DNA of 64,000 bases from Kappaphycus alvarezii (Eukaryota > Rhodophyta > Florideophyceae > Gigartinales > Solieriaceae), in contig NADL03000528.1 in the NCBI GenBank assembly GCA_002205965.3, positions 558,001 to 622,000 of the forward strand, given 5' to 3'. Of this stretch, positions 42,501 through 55,083 are shown piece after piece (within the stretch, counting starts at the first letter, position 1; the number at the start of each line of letters is the position of its first letter). The position numbers and the translations under genes were made by a program. The notes under the pieces are model-generated. The model did not search any database, was not told the origin of the DNA, and worked only from the letters and a program-made list of their open reading frames with translations.

Positions 42501-44787
42501 GTTAAATCTCTTGAAATTTCTTTATGATATCAGGCTATTTTCTGGAAACAGTACCATAAAAAATAAAAAACTTGGTGGATTTTAATTAATTTATTTCTAC
42601 AAGATCATTTATTCTTGTTTATATCAAAATTATTTACATCGATCTAAGAAATTTACCATGTAAGAGATTTCAAAAAATTTTATATATGGACTTTTTCGGA
42701 AACATAAAAGTTAAATTGTTAAAAATGTCAAAGTGAACACCACAAATTCAGAAAAAAATAGGCAGTATGATGTGCAATAACTTAAATTACACTAATGGCT
42801 GCGTCAGTTATTTAATTACACTTTCATTTAAATTAAATTAACTTTTACGTTTAACCTCCCAATTTAGTCAATAATTATAAAACACAGGGGCATAAATACT
42901 CTCTCAGAGCCTCTAAAACTATTATTTCGTGAGTTATTGGTGCTATGAATTTGTTTTTATTTTCTCACGGTTCCACAAATATTTTCTTATGAAAACATCA
43001 GTGAAGTAAAACCTTGAGATCGATTAATGTATATATATATCTTAAAGATTTTTCTATCAAACAATTTCATCGTTTCGAATTTAAATTTAGAAAAAGATGA
43101 AGACTAAATTAAGAGAATAAAAAAGGAGCAGAAAATATGGTTAGATCTTTTTACATGCTTTGAATCCAAAAAAATACTTATAACCAGATTTTTGGGGGCT
43201 AATTGTTATGTGAAGTCAAAAAAATAAGTTTGAGCGCTAAGGAAGCACGAGAATGTGCGGGACTCTGACTTGAAACGAATAAATTTAAACATCACTAATT
43301 GATACGTTTTACTACATCTAAAGGTAATATTCATGTTTAATTTTGATGCTAAAATATAGGATACCTTTTTAAAGAAACTAATACGGGATTTTAAGAATTC
43401 TGTAAACTTGTTCCTATTTAGAAATTAAATGGCTGAGTTCGAAACTTTTGATGCTGCTTCGTATAAATATAGTGTTTGAGGTTCAGAAAAGTAGTCTTTA
43501 CTCACGCAAATGATATGATATTTGAAGCTCTGAATTATACTGAAAAATATAATTCAGTCTCGAACACAACTTATACGCTACCACGGTTTTGAAATTTCGC
43601 ATTGTCTCTGAACCAAGCGAATACATATACGTAAATTATTTTAATTTTATAGAACATCAGTACTGTGTTTCATTTTTAAATTATTATTTAAAATGGCAAA
43701 AATATACATTTTTAGACCCAGTTAGCGTTGAAGGAAAGTCAAAATTTTTCAGGACAAACCACAGTTAATTTATTATAGCTAATAAAGAACAAAGAAAAGA
43801 TTAAAATTAATTTCATTCATGTAACGTGATATTATTTGAATGGTGTCAATTTCAATATTGAATTTGCTTAAGACACTAAAATATTTGAGTGCAAAATCAA
43901 AAAAATTGCTTTAAAAATTGCCCAAAATATTTAATTCATTAGTGCTATTAGATCAAAAAGCGATATTGTTTGTAAAGCAAAATTTACTCTTGAGAAAATA
44001 ATATTTAAAACATGAAAATATTATCAAAAATATTTCTTAACTTTAATTGTAAATATGAATAAGAATTCAATAGAAATTAGAATCTGATTTTTTATGCATA
44101 CGGATATGCTTTTTGTCCATAGAGATATGTTTTTTGAAATAAGAATAGGAATAAGTTATTTTAAAAGTAATATGTTTTAGTGTAATTTTATTAGTGAAAA
44201 CAACAAAATGATCTTATTTTCTGAACATTTAAAACAAACAAAAGGATATTTTACAATCCCTACGTATTTTTAAACTCTTTCATTGGGGTTGCTAATTTTT
44301 ATAATTGAAGAAATCAATGCATTATTTGGATGAGTCCAAGTTCTGTGATTAGTGATGATTTGTCAAAAAGTACAAAATCATGGAAAAGTTTACATGAATT
44401 TTGTGTCTTTGCTGATTTTTTCTCTTCTTTACACATCCGAAAACTTGATCAAATATTTTGAAAAGTAAAGGACAATACTATCTACTCATGAAACGCTAAC
44501 AAATCGTCAAAATTTAGGACCTATTGGTAAAATACCCCTACAAGCTAGGTCATGGATATGAATTCAGAAACTTTATTATATTTGATCTTTTCATATTCTG
44601 CAATTTTCTCGAGATCATTTGGACTTATGTAAACCTTTTTAGGTTCCATGAACATAGTGACTATATAATTTTTTCACAACATAACTCCTCCAATTATTCT
44701 ATTACAACTTCTTATTTGATAGGAAGCAGACAAACTCCTGAGTCATATCACAAGTACAGCAGAGTGCTTCTGAAAAAGGTATCGAAA
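36597..44787. other. Long AT-rich stretch without recognised genes
   Basis: Eight kilobases of short frames. The best small candidate is a 60-codon plus-strand ORF within 39,434-39,619 (from an ATG reading MKSFSPERVEQVYEDY) with natural-looking composition but no homology I recognise. Slightly G+C-richer patches near 36,900-37,250 and 41,690-41,800 may be further element relics. The frame in front of the gene at 44,788 is open from about 44,521 but has no earlier ATG. Confidence 0.4.
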
Positions 44788-46503
44788 ATGGCTCAACTTT
44801 TCAAGTTTCAGGAAATTGATGATGCAAAGAAGGAAGGAAAAGTTCCCAGAGTTTCCGCAATTTCCATTGATTCTCTCACAATGATTGTAGCCAACAGTGC
44901 AAATGAAATTCAAGTTTACCAAAGGATGGGAGCTGATGACAATTTCTCTCTATCGAATAAAATTTACAATAAGCACGATAGCAACCATTCAATAACATCC
45001 TTGGCATTACAAAATGTAGGAGTTCATGCTGCCTCCGGAGATAGCGGAGGCGGACTCCATGTTTGGCGTACTGATTCACCAGAGTCCTATACATATCAAA
45101 ACTTCAAGACCGGGAAAATAACGAGTCTGGCTATTAGCTCTCAATATTTACTTGTGAGTTTTTTCGATGAATCAAGTAAGTGCGGATGTATGGCCCTCAT
45201 TAAAAAAGGATTCAATTTGCATGATGATTGGGTAGTAGTGCGAAGATACGATGGATTATTTTCCGGATGTGTGGTTTCTGAGCACGGCAAGCCCAGAATT
45301 CCACACATAATGTACTACGAAAACGGAAAAATAGTCTATCAGAAAGACCCATCTAATGAATCCATTAAACCTGTTGAATATCCACAGGAAAATCCTCCTT
45401 GGTGTATGAGGCAGAACACAGCGACAGCAAAGCTATTGGTTTTTGGAATTATTTCGCAACGATCGCTCCACCTTTGGGCACCACAGGTTTTCACCGTTGA
45501 AGAAAATCCGATGACCTTAAAATTATCCTCAAAAGAGTTCTTGAAGATAAACAACTCCTTAGTAATGAGCTCTGTCGTTTCCTCTTCGATGTATCTCGCC
45601 TGTATTTATGACGAAAAAGTTCATGTAATTCGTGTGAGAAGGTCTAAAGATATTGAGAGGGAGGAAAAAGCTGAAAAGGAAATAAGTTCTAATGAGAATG
45701 GAAGCGCGGAAATCCCTTATTCCTCCAAGCGGCCTGGGAATACTGAAGATGATCAAAATGATAAATCCTCCAAAGAACCGCAATCTGTTGTTGATGTCAT
45801 TACTAATTATATCAAAGATCCTGAGAAAGGGCTTAATTTGGATAAACTACCTAGTTCAACAGATGGAGAGGATAATGCTGAACTTGAAGACAGTTCCACC
45901 AATGATAAACAAGTGACTAGTATTGAACAAGAAAATCATTGTAGTGATCCCATATATGCTGAGGAAGCTGGTGATGAAACTTCAAAAATGGAGCCTGACA
46001 TGAATAGTATTTCTGAAAATTCACCAGAAACTAAAGGCTCTTCAAATCAGCCAGAACCATCGAAAAAAGATACTGAAAACGTGGAAGAAAAAAATACATC
46101 CGAATCAAAAAATACTTCGGCTGAAATTGAACCCGATGTCATTGATAAAGAAGAATTATCACCATGCTGTAGAAAGACTGAGCATCCAGATGAACTTGAA
46201 TCGGTTGGCGATTATAATACTGAAGGAATTGATGCTGATGACGAGAGGGATAATTATGATGCAGAGGAAGAAAATGATGATTTAAATAGTGAAAATAAAG
46301 GTATTGAAGATGGAGAAAACCTCCAAGAAGAAGATGAAAGGGAGAACGAACAACAGGAGAACGCAGGTTCTTATCCGATGGGCAATCACGGCTTTGATGG
46401 GAATGTCAACCCCGTAGATTTCGGTCTGCCTATAAAAAGTTCCAATGAAGATCAGAAAAATGAAGAAGATATATCAGATCACTCATTCTGGGGTTTGTTT
46501 TAA
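44788..46503 (+). CDS. Beta-propeller-like (WD40-type) protein with acidic C-terminal tail
   Basis: 571 residues from the ATG at 44,788 to TAA. This is the first ATG of the open frame and has A at -3 and G at +4. Residues 1 to about 300 look like repeating beta-propeller blades: SAISIDSLTMIVANSANEIQ, SITSLALQNVGVHAASGDSG with GGLHVWRTD, ITSLAISSQYLLVSF, LLVFGIISQRSLHLWAPQ, SMYLACIYDEKVHVIRV. GH/WD signatures are weak, so the fold is inferred. About 240 residues rich in Glu, Asp, Ser and Asn follow, ending HSFWGLF. Such acidic tails are common in nuclear and chromatin-associated propellers; localisation is inference. It is the only long intact gene in about 37 kb of AT-rich sequence. No orthologue recognised. 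Confidence 0.85.
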   Translation: MAQLFKFQEIDDAKKEGKVPRVSAISIDSLTMIVANSANEIQVYQRMGADDNFSLSNKIYNKHDSNHSITSLALQNVGVHAASGDSGGGLHVWRTDSPESYTYQNFKTGKITSLAISSQYLLVSFFDESSKCGCMALIKKGFNLHDDWVVVRRYDGLFSGCVVSEHGKPRIPHIMYYENGKIVYQKDPSNESIKPVEYPQENPPWCMRQNTATAKLLVFGIISQRSLHLWAPQVFTVEENPMTLKLSSKEFLKINNSLVMSSVVSSSMYLACIYDEKVHVIRVRRSKDIEREEKAEKEISSNENGSAEIPYSSKRPGNTEDDQNDKSSKEPQSVVDVITNYIKDPEKGLNLDKLPSSTDGEDNAELEDSSTNDKQVTSIEQENHCSDPIYAEEAGDETSKMEPDMNSISENSPETKGSSNQPEPSKKDTENVEEKNTSESKNTSAEIEPDVIDKEELSPCCRKTEHPDELESVGDYNTEGIDADDERDNYDAEEENDDLNSENKGIEDGENLQEEDERENEQQENAGSYPMGNHGFDGNVNPVDFGLPIKSSNEDQKNEEDISDHSFWGLF

Positions 46504-49500
46504 ATAATTAGTTGATATTTTCCAGGAATTATGGAGAAAACTCTTCTGAAGACAGAATTATTACGACTAGGTGAACGATACGTAAGAAAAGGAAAGATTA
46601 CATAAGCACTATAATCTTATTAAAATCATTTCATGTTCTAGAATGATCAGTTTAAATCAACAATCGAAAGTAAGGGTTAAAAAATTTGATTTTCAGAGGA
46701 GATATCATACATTTGGAATCTCAGTTTTGAGTATTCTGATTAATATTTAGAATTTTGGTATTTTTGAATAGAATCGATTTAGTAAACGGTTAAAGCCTTT
46801 TTTGAAAATACTTCATACTTCTATTGCCGAAATATTACACTTTGCATCGCAAATAACTTTCATCTCTAAACAAAATCTAAAAAATTAAGGTAAAATAAAA
46901 TAAGCCCCCTTTCGCCTTTTTAAAGGAATGGGCAAAATTTCTGCAAATTGTTTGAAACATCCCATTTGGAAGCCAAAAATAACGAATAAATATTAATCAA
47001 AAAATGTGTAGCACACATTTATGAGTCAGTTTTTAAGTATATCTGAACTACGAGAAGTAAAACTGTTTTCACTTTTTCTTATTTCGCAGATGTATGTGTT
47101 ACAGTTCGAAATAATATTGGTCCCAGAAAAATTATTCTATTATTTAAATTTTATAAAAATGAAAGAGGAAATGTTATGCACAAGTGGTTAAAAAGGAAGA
47201 ATTTAAAATTTTAATTCCAAAAATATTTGCATCTTAGCAGCCGTTAGTATTTACAAAGAAATGAGTAAATTTTCTTCGTTTAAAAATTATTTACGCGAAA
47301 GAAATTCCCTATCCACATATATTCGCATGAACTCATTATAAGTTTTAGGTCGGATTTTGAGTTATTTCAAGCTTCTTTATGTGCATAGAAAGTACTTCTA
47401 GAATTTTACCTACAATATCAAAAACGAAAATGTTAAGGGGAAAATGCTTGGGACAATCGAAACACCCTTTAGTGAAAATGAAAAAGCTTTGAAATGTATC
47501 TGTTTATAAATGCATACTGTATACTAAACAGAAACTGAGTTTTTTCAACAAAAAAATAATGTCAAACGTCCCTCCACTTTTGTTATACTCGTAATCTAAA
47601 CCATAATAAATGCCTTAAGTAACTAACTCCCTTACATAGCATTCAGATCGATTTATTCGGATTTATTCTTGCCTTTTTGCAAAAATAGCCACCAAAAGAG
47701 ACAGCTCTGTCTACTTAGTTTCTCCAGGTAACTACAAAAAACCAGGCAAAAATCATCTGATAATGATCTGTAATGGATAACAAAACTTTTTTCAAGATAT
47801 TTCCATTTCAAAGAGAGAAATTCTTTAGTCCTAAATAAGTAAACTTAGTTTTTTGTTCCTAAATTTTTTTAAAATTTTTTGCGTAATGGAAACTGGAAAC
47901 GAAATATTGTCACAAGTAAAAACAAAATAAAAATTTCAAATGATAAACTATATGAGCTTGACACAGAATATAAAAATCTTAGTGTATACGTTTTTAGAAA
48001 AAAACATATGTTAGATACGAAATATTTATCGTAAGTAATGCACAAAAGAAAGAAATAAATCCTGAAAAATCTTTTATCACATAGGAGGAAAATTTTGAGT
48101 AATTTATTATTTGGAAAGTAATGACATATCCTGAAATGATACCACATTTTTATCATAAATATATTGCAAAAATCATGCAATAAATTATAGAAAAACTCGG
48201 AGTAACGGAAAACTCTTCGAAAGAGATTCAAAATGTTGGAAAATTTACATGGGTATTTAGAGTTTGAGAAAGTTTCTTTCAAGATGAAATTATTGGTCTT
48301 CCATTCAAATGACATGAAGCAGTGACCTGCTTTCCCATATTGTTGTATTGCATGACGGTTTTAATATGTTTTGCGGATGAAAATATTCCTTCCGCACCCA
48401 TCTTTTGATTATTATTTCAAAAAAACAACCACAAGCAATATTCGTATAGTTTAACCGAAAGATGAATCATTTGTGTACTGTATTGATATTCTTTCTCTTT
48501 TCCGTATCATTGTAGTGACAATTAAGAAAATTGAATGAAAATTAAATCATTTACATTACTTAAGTTTGAATTATCTTCTTTATTTCATACCTTTGCGAAT
48601 TTAAATATTCTTTACTTATTTTACGTCATTAATTTACTCATATTTTATTTTACATATCAAGGTTGAAAGAAAAATTACCGTCGACTCTTGTAAATAAGAG
48701 CTATTTAACGTATCTTTTGTTGCATTTACTGAAAAATTACAGGTGTTCTCTCATACCAGAATTCTTTATTACCTTCGAAAGTATAGTAGTGGAGTTAAAG
48801 CTCTATTCCAGTAAACGTTTTATTCCTTTATGAAAATTTTAACAATTTATTGCTACTAAAGTCGGATTTTTTTCCGTACTTTCGTAGTAAATTGCTTTAT
48901 TACTTTAGTTTTTTAATTGATCTTCAGAACAAAGACAATGATCTTAGACCATTTTTAAATAACTTTATTCTTCTGTACACGGTTAAAATTTCGGTAAAAT
49001 TTCGGTTCCGATAATCATCTAGACACCGAAATTTCATTTGTTGCTTACTTTTGGGGGTTTTTTACATACTCAAAATTTCAATGATCTGGTAATACTGCCC
49101 TTACTTCCTCTACGAGTACAGAATGATGTAAATAACTCATCAAAGTGTTGTTGAAATCAAGAGTCGCCTAAGAAGAAGAGTTGCCCACCACTTCTCAGCG
49201 CAGTAGCCGATCTACATCCCTACTCAGTAAAAATATCTATAATCTCCCTCCTTAAGTGGGAGAACCTCCACGCTTACACCTATTTATGTACGAATGCTAC
49301 GGAAATTCTTTCCGAAGCAAATAATAGTGCTTTTCCCCATCACCATACAACTAATGGATTAATACATCCTTCTTACTAAGTGCGGTCCACTGCTCTCGAA
49401 ATATTACTACCTTGCTTGTAGTACTGAGACGAGTAATTTTCCCGATAAGGAGTAATAATTATTTCCCATCAACATAAAACTCAAATACTGAGAAAGCATT

Positions 49501-51394
49501 CTAATTTTGTGCCAGCTAATTCTCTTGAATTATTTTCCGTTTAACTGTGTTATTTTCAGTGTTTCTATACTTTTCTGGCATTAAACATCCCATACCTATT
49601 TTTACTCCTAGCAATCATATAGAAGACTCTTGGGTACGGAAAATTGAAATTACTCATGGATGCAACAATCGTTTTATAATATTTGAAAACTTTTCTACTT
49701 AGTTCTTCCCAGTTCCAAATATTACAAACATTTTAATATTTTTGAATTAAAAAATTTCTGGAAATAAGTATTAACCGTTCTTTATTATCTGTTTGAAGAA
49801 AGTTCGGATTCTAAAACGAAAATTTACTTAACATGTTATTTTCTGTTTGCCGTTTTCTATTTTTATGATTGACTTTAAATTTTTCTCAAAAATGAAGTTA
49901 CTGTTTTCTCAATACATATTATTCTTGCCTGAATTTTTTCTCTGAGAAGTAAGCAGCCAAATCAATTTACATACATTGTAAACTTTCGGTGAAATTCTGG
50001 AAAAAGATGTAATTCAAACTTTATGAGAACCAGTTAAGTAAAAATAAAATCATAATGTAGTATTTAAATACTTTTTGTTACAAGTATTTTCACTTTTGTG
50101 GACAAAAATACAATTTCACTTGTCCCATCGAATTTATGTAGCAATACACCTTTATTTCGAGTATATTAAGGGTTTGGAGATTTGAAAATTATAACGAATT
50201 CTATCTTCAATACATAACAGTGGATTATTCGCATCAGACGTATGAATTATTTAATATTTAATCCGTAATAGATTTATTAGGAGTTTGTTCCAAGAATAAG
50301 AACTATTTTTAGCCTCTCTCCATTTCATAGCCTTTTAGAACGAAAACATATTCCAAATACTAGTCTTTATCGGCTGCTAATATGATAATATTACAGATCT
50401 TAACTCTTAAAACGTATTAGAACTCATTTGAGGCCAAAAAATCCCCAAAAAAATGTATTTTTGGAATTTTAGCAATTGCTTTTTAAAGCAAATTGGACTG
50501 AAAATATTCCTTGCGGGAAAGATTGACCTTCGAAAATAGAAAAACATTCTTGATCAATCTCCTGTTTTAATTAAATCTACAGAGTGATGTCACAACAAGA
50601 AAGAATAGTTCGTACCTATACTTCGCGTAATCATCTTTTCGGAGGGCTAAGATTAGTCTTTTCTATCTCATTATTGTTCTTTTCGTCAAAAAGGACATAT
50701 TACTACGTCTCGCTGCTATTGAGAATAAACATGATTGTACGCACATACTTATATATCGAGTACTTTCTTTTTATACTGAGAAGATCTGTATGGAAAGTTT
50801 TCCTCGTTTATGACAAGTTGGACTTAGTTATCCTCTAAGGAAGACGAGTTTTGTGTGATATAAGAGAAGAATAATTGATTTCTCGTGGGTATCCAAGATT
50901 GTAGACTTGCATTCCTGCTTTATAAGTACAGCGTTGAAATTTTTGAATTGTTTCTGCCAAATAATTGGAGCAAAAAACCTTTGGAAAGTACGAATAATTC
51001 CGTAGGCGATCTGAAAAGCAAAATTTCACCCCGAAATAAATCCACTGAGAATCATTTTGAACATTTGTCTTTCAGCAGCTCTTTTTATATTCGTTTCTAA
51101 TAATATAGGATAAGAGAAACGGGGCGTCAACTTTTAATGAATTGGTAACTAGCAACATTCGTTACTCGCTAGGGTTCTTGCAGTTTTACCATAGAAGCAT
51201 TCCTTTAGAGACTGTTATTATATTCAATATTCAGGCTCATTGGCGATAATAACTGAATAGTTTTAAAGATTAGGATTCAGAGCTCAATTTTAGATCTTTT
51301 TGTGGTTCATATTCTGCACACAAAAATCGAATAAAGAAAGGAACAAGTTACTACATCTCTTAAAATCCCAATACCCTCCCTCGTGTCAAATCTT
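46504..51394. other. AT-rich, no gene recognised
   Basis: The longest frame (47,869-48,315, -) is Phe/Ile/Lys/Tyr-rich, as expected from chance in AT-rich DNA. A more G+C-rich patch at about 49,080-49,470 has no readable motif. Confidence 0.4.
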
Positions 51395-51616
51395 TTATGC
51401 TCTGATCAAAGAGCAAAAAGTTATTCTCTTCAAACGTTTTGGAGTTAAGTAACGCATCAATTTGGTTTGAATCAAACCGTTGGATTTATATGCCACCAAA
51501 ACATCGCAGTAGATGCAGTCCGGGGAATTTAAAGGAATGATTAAAAAGAAATGAGTAATCAATCCTGCAACAGTCTGTAAGTATTTTTTTCTGTCTCTCG
51601 AAAAATCCAGAGCCAT
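51395..51616 (-). pseudogene. Possible gypsy integrase scrap
   Basis: Minus-strand reading ALDFSRDRKKYLQTVAGLIT, then HFFLIIPLNS...DVLVAYKSNGLIQTK resembles the gypsy integrase core (LDF.G......IL.+VD.FT.F....PLKS......+L..Y....GLP). The second Asp motif is not visible. Weak. Confidence 0.3.
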
Positions 51617-54524
51617 TTTTTTAGATTTTTCATATATTTTGCTTCAACGTTGATACTTCAGATATTTCATTGTGTGCTTATAAGCTTTTTGCAAGGGCTT
51701 CTCTAAAGATATAGGTTTCAAATGGCATCTCTTAAATTTTCGCCCGTTATTGAGATTCCTTGTCCCTGTATAGGCTTCTTCATTTAACTTCAATGTAAAT
51801 TTTATTAAGATCCAAATGACTGTAAATCATGCATGTAGTCAAAAATGAGTCTCATAGATTATGCTGACAAATAAAAAATCATATAAGTACATCTTAGTTG
51901 CTTTTCCCGTCCCTATACCCCGTGGCAAGCTTCTCGTATAAGATCGATTCCCCTTTCCATTGGCAGAAAATTCTTATGTTCTCTTGCATGTCCAATACAT
52001 CCTCTAGTATTTCCTGATGTTGGATCCTTTGACCCCTTAAATGCAGTCTCTGTACCTCACGTGATCTAAAGACTTTTACAAGATTTATAGAATTTTAGTA
52101 GTCCATCAGAGGGTTGACTACTATCTTTCTATTTGATTTTTGCACACAGTTTAAGGATGCAAGGTATTCTTCAGGGTGATATGTGTAACTTTTTAGATTC
52201 TTGTGATTGCATAAAACTTTCCGGGACGTTTCATGACTGAAACTACATATTCGGTTTATTTAATGTCAAGGAGCTTGCTTGTTCGCCAATTTTTTTCTTT
52301 TGATGGTTTCCCAAACATGAAATCTTGATTTAATTTTGCTGATTCATAGAGAGAATGGAAGGCTGGGTGTGTCCCCCGCTTGTCAACTATTTTTGATTTA
52401 GGCAGAACATAATGTCTCGAAGGATGAAGTTGTACTTCAGTGGTTCATGTCTTGTAAAACTTTCGTATCACAGGTCACCCCTTTTAAGTGTCCTTTCTTC
52501 ATTTCAGAGATGAAAGCTACAAACATTACTACTCCAGAACCAAGCTAGTTATCAAAACCCACAGGTTTTCAGGAATTTCGTCTCGTCCTAAATATTGTAT
52601 GAACTCTTCCCCTACCCTGCACTAAACGATTTACTTGAAAATAATCCTGCATATAGATAAAATAAAACAAAGTTTCAGAAATGCAGTGGTTACATTCACA
52701 AATGCACTGGTGAAGCTGACTTGGACGCATTCTACGTTTTTGGGCCCTGGAAGTACAGTAATTATCATATGCAGAACTTTAAAGATGCTCGCAAATCTTC
52801 ATATAAAAAACATGACACACTAAATTGACTAAACCAATGTGAAAACAAATCATTTCTTTAGCTGAAAATTTTAAAATTCATAAATCTATTTTCGAAACAT
52901 GTAGTGTCCTCGAAAAATTAGCTGCAAAAAACTACCCGCCATAGCAAATAATACCCAGCTCGTTTTCAGATTTTGCATCCGAGTAGGAGTGTTGGATTTA
53001 AACGCAACAAATTCCTCAATCTATTCTAATCGCCATGGATGCACCATTAGAAACATGAAGAACTAAAAATATTTTCACGAAGATACACTGGGGTTTTAGA
53101 CTGAATTACACTACTATTTCTTCGATTGCAATTATACATACTGTCTTTTATCTTCATGAGCCATTGGATTAGCAACTGATGATGAAAAAGGGAAAGAAAA
53201 AGTAAAATTTTATTGATTTGCTATTCTTACTTTCTCCATTCCTCCAGCTGTTGAAAGTCAAATAGAACATAAAATTGTAGAATTTTAAATATATAGTGAA
53301 CACAGGGCCTCAGTAAGAATTTTTTTATAGGGCCACTTTTATAATTAGTTCTAAAATACAAGAAAAAAACTGATAAAATTCTAATATTAGACAATAAACT
53401 ATATTTCATCCCATGAAAAAGTCTTTTCGATTGTTGGAAACACGTTGAAAAGTTTTTCTACGGCTCAAATAAAGGCAAAAATTCGGGACGCAGGAACAGA
53501 TATATTGATGTATTTCATTTCTCGTATGTCGTTATGCATTTATAATGAATGAAAATGGGTTAAAAAAATATAAATTCGGTAGTTAAAATCTATTTTAATT
53601 TTTTGAAGATCCTGTAAGGAAAAATACACATTACCCAACACTGTAAGAAGTCTTATCTTGATAGGATAGGCCTATACTATGCAAAAGGAAAAGTTTCTTA
53701 ATATTTAACGCCGAAGAATCTTCAGTGCGGAAACTTCAATTCTTATCTCTCGTTTCATCACTTTCCAAAATTAACGCAGCTTTTCTTCGTTGCAGGTATC
53801 TAATTTTTGTCTTGAAAATTTATCGATATAGAATAAATGTCAAAATCACATTTTTCGACGTGTGAGTCGAGGTGCACGAAAATATAAGGCCAAAATTAAG
53901 ATCAAAACACTTTGTGATACGTTTACTGTCCTTAAAATAATGTTCAAATGCTTCATTGTTTTTATAAATGTGAAGAGTAGAAAAGCAGGTCACAATATAA
54001 TAGTAAATTGATCTAATGTGGCGATTTAAATCTTCTCAGAAGGAACCTCAAATGGAAGGAAAGAACTGTAATTGACAATAAAGTTATAATACGTTGATTA
54101 CAGCCATTTCAGAAAGAATTTCTACGGTATTTTATTCGAGTAACCCGTATGCTCAATAATATTATATTGGTAGTTCAATGAGTATTGTTACATTAATTTT
54201 AATGAAATTTTCATTCATTATAAACTCAAAAAAATTTCATCAAGATATAGGTCTACACAATTTCTGAAGACAGAAAAATGTGTAACGTTTTGCAAATGGC
54301 TCCAAAAATCTTGAGTGCTTGTTTTCCCTCCTAAAATAGTACTTCTTTTACTTAATATTATCGGGTTCAAATCTTTCCATATTATGGATATGTGGAGTCG
54401 ATAAATTGCCCGGCTCGGAAAGGTTCACTTTTTGTGAAACTTTGATTCTTTTAATGCAACGACTGTCCTTGATAAATTCAACGTTTACCCCAGAATGAAA
54501 CTAGAAACGCTGTTGTTATAGCTC
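51617..54524. other. AT-rich, no gene recognised
   Basis: A stretch of slightly higher G+C at 51,900-52,550 may be an old element; nothing diagnostic was readable on either strand. Confidence 0.35.
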
Positions 54525-55083
54525 AGTTTTTTGTATACAGACTCAACCACTAGATTCCAATCCTCGATGTGTGTCCTCTTCCTCCGAAGTTCACCTTTTT
54601 TCTTCCTGTCGGTCGGGCTAGGATACGATATTCTCGCGAGGCTTGATGCTCAAGCCGCGGCACTTGCGGTTACGACCTTCTCGAGGTATGGCACTCCCGT
54701 CCCTGTAGATGCCAGACAGATCTTTGTCGCCCCTTTCTTTTCCCAGTAGATGATGTCGTTGAATGAGACTGATGCACAGGATTTGATCCCTGGAAGCCTT
54801 TTGTTTATCGGCACTGGGAGTTATCTCGAGGGATCAGAGTAAAACAGAATGGTACACCTCGCATGCAATCGGACAGAAAGGCAAATCTAATAGAGATTTT
54901 CGCCTCCTGTCGGATTGGAAGAACTCGCAGCAGAGACAAACTTTTGTCGATATACCAGGTGTGGGGTTTAGGCGCACTCCAGGTAATCGCGGGTTGAACT
55001 GTTGTTGTCCTTCTGGTCGGTGTGGTCTAGGCCCGAACTCTTCACGGCCAAGGTTTATACAGACTCCACCAATTTTGAAGACC
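54525..55083 (-). pseudogene. G+C-rich coding relic of unknown family
   Basis: Composition is visibly richer in G+C than both flanks. On the minus strand one frame reads LPVPINKRLPGIKSCASVSF, NDIIYWEKKGATKICLAST, GTGVPYLEKVVTASAAA, a TGA, then SSLARISYPSPTDRKKKGEL and RTHIEDWNL, ending in a stop after about 25 more codons. A second frame is open from 55,083 with a CXXC-like pair (VCLCCEFF ... FCPIAC) and one TGA. One or both may be real. No family recognised. Confidence 0.35.
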
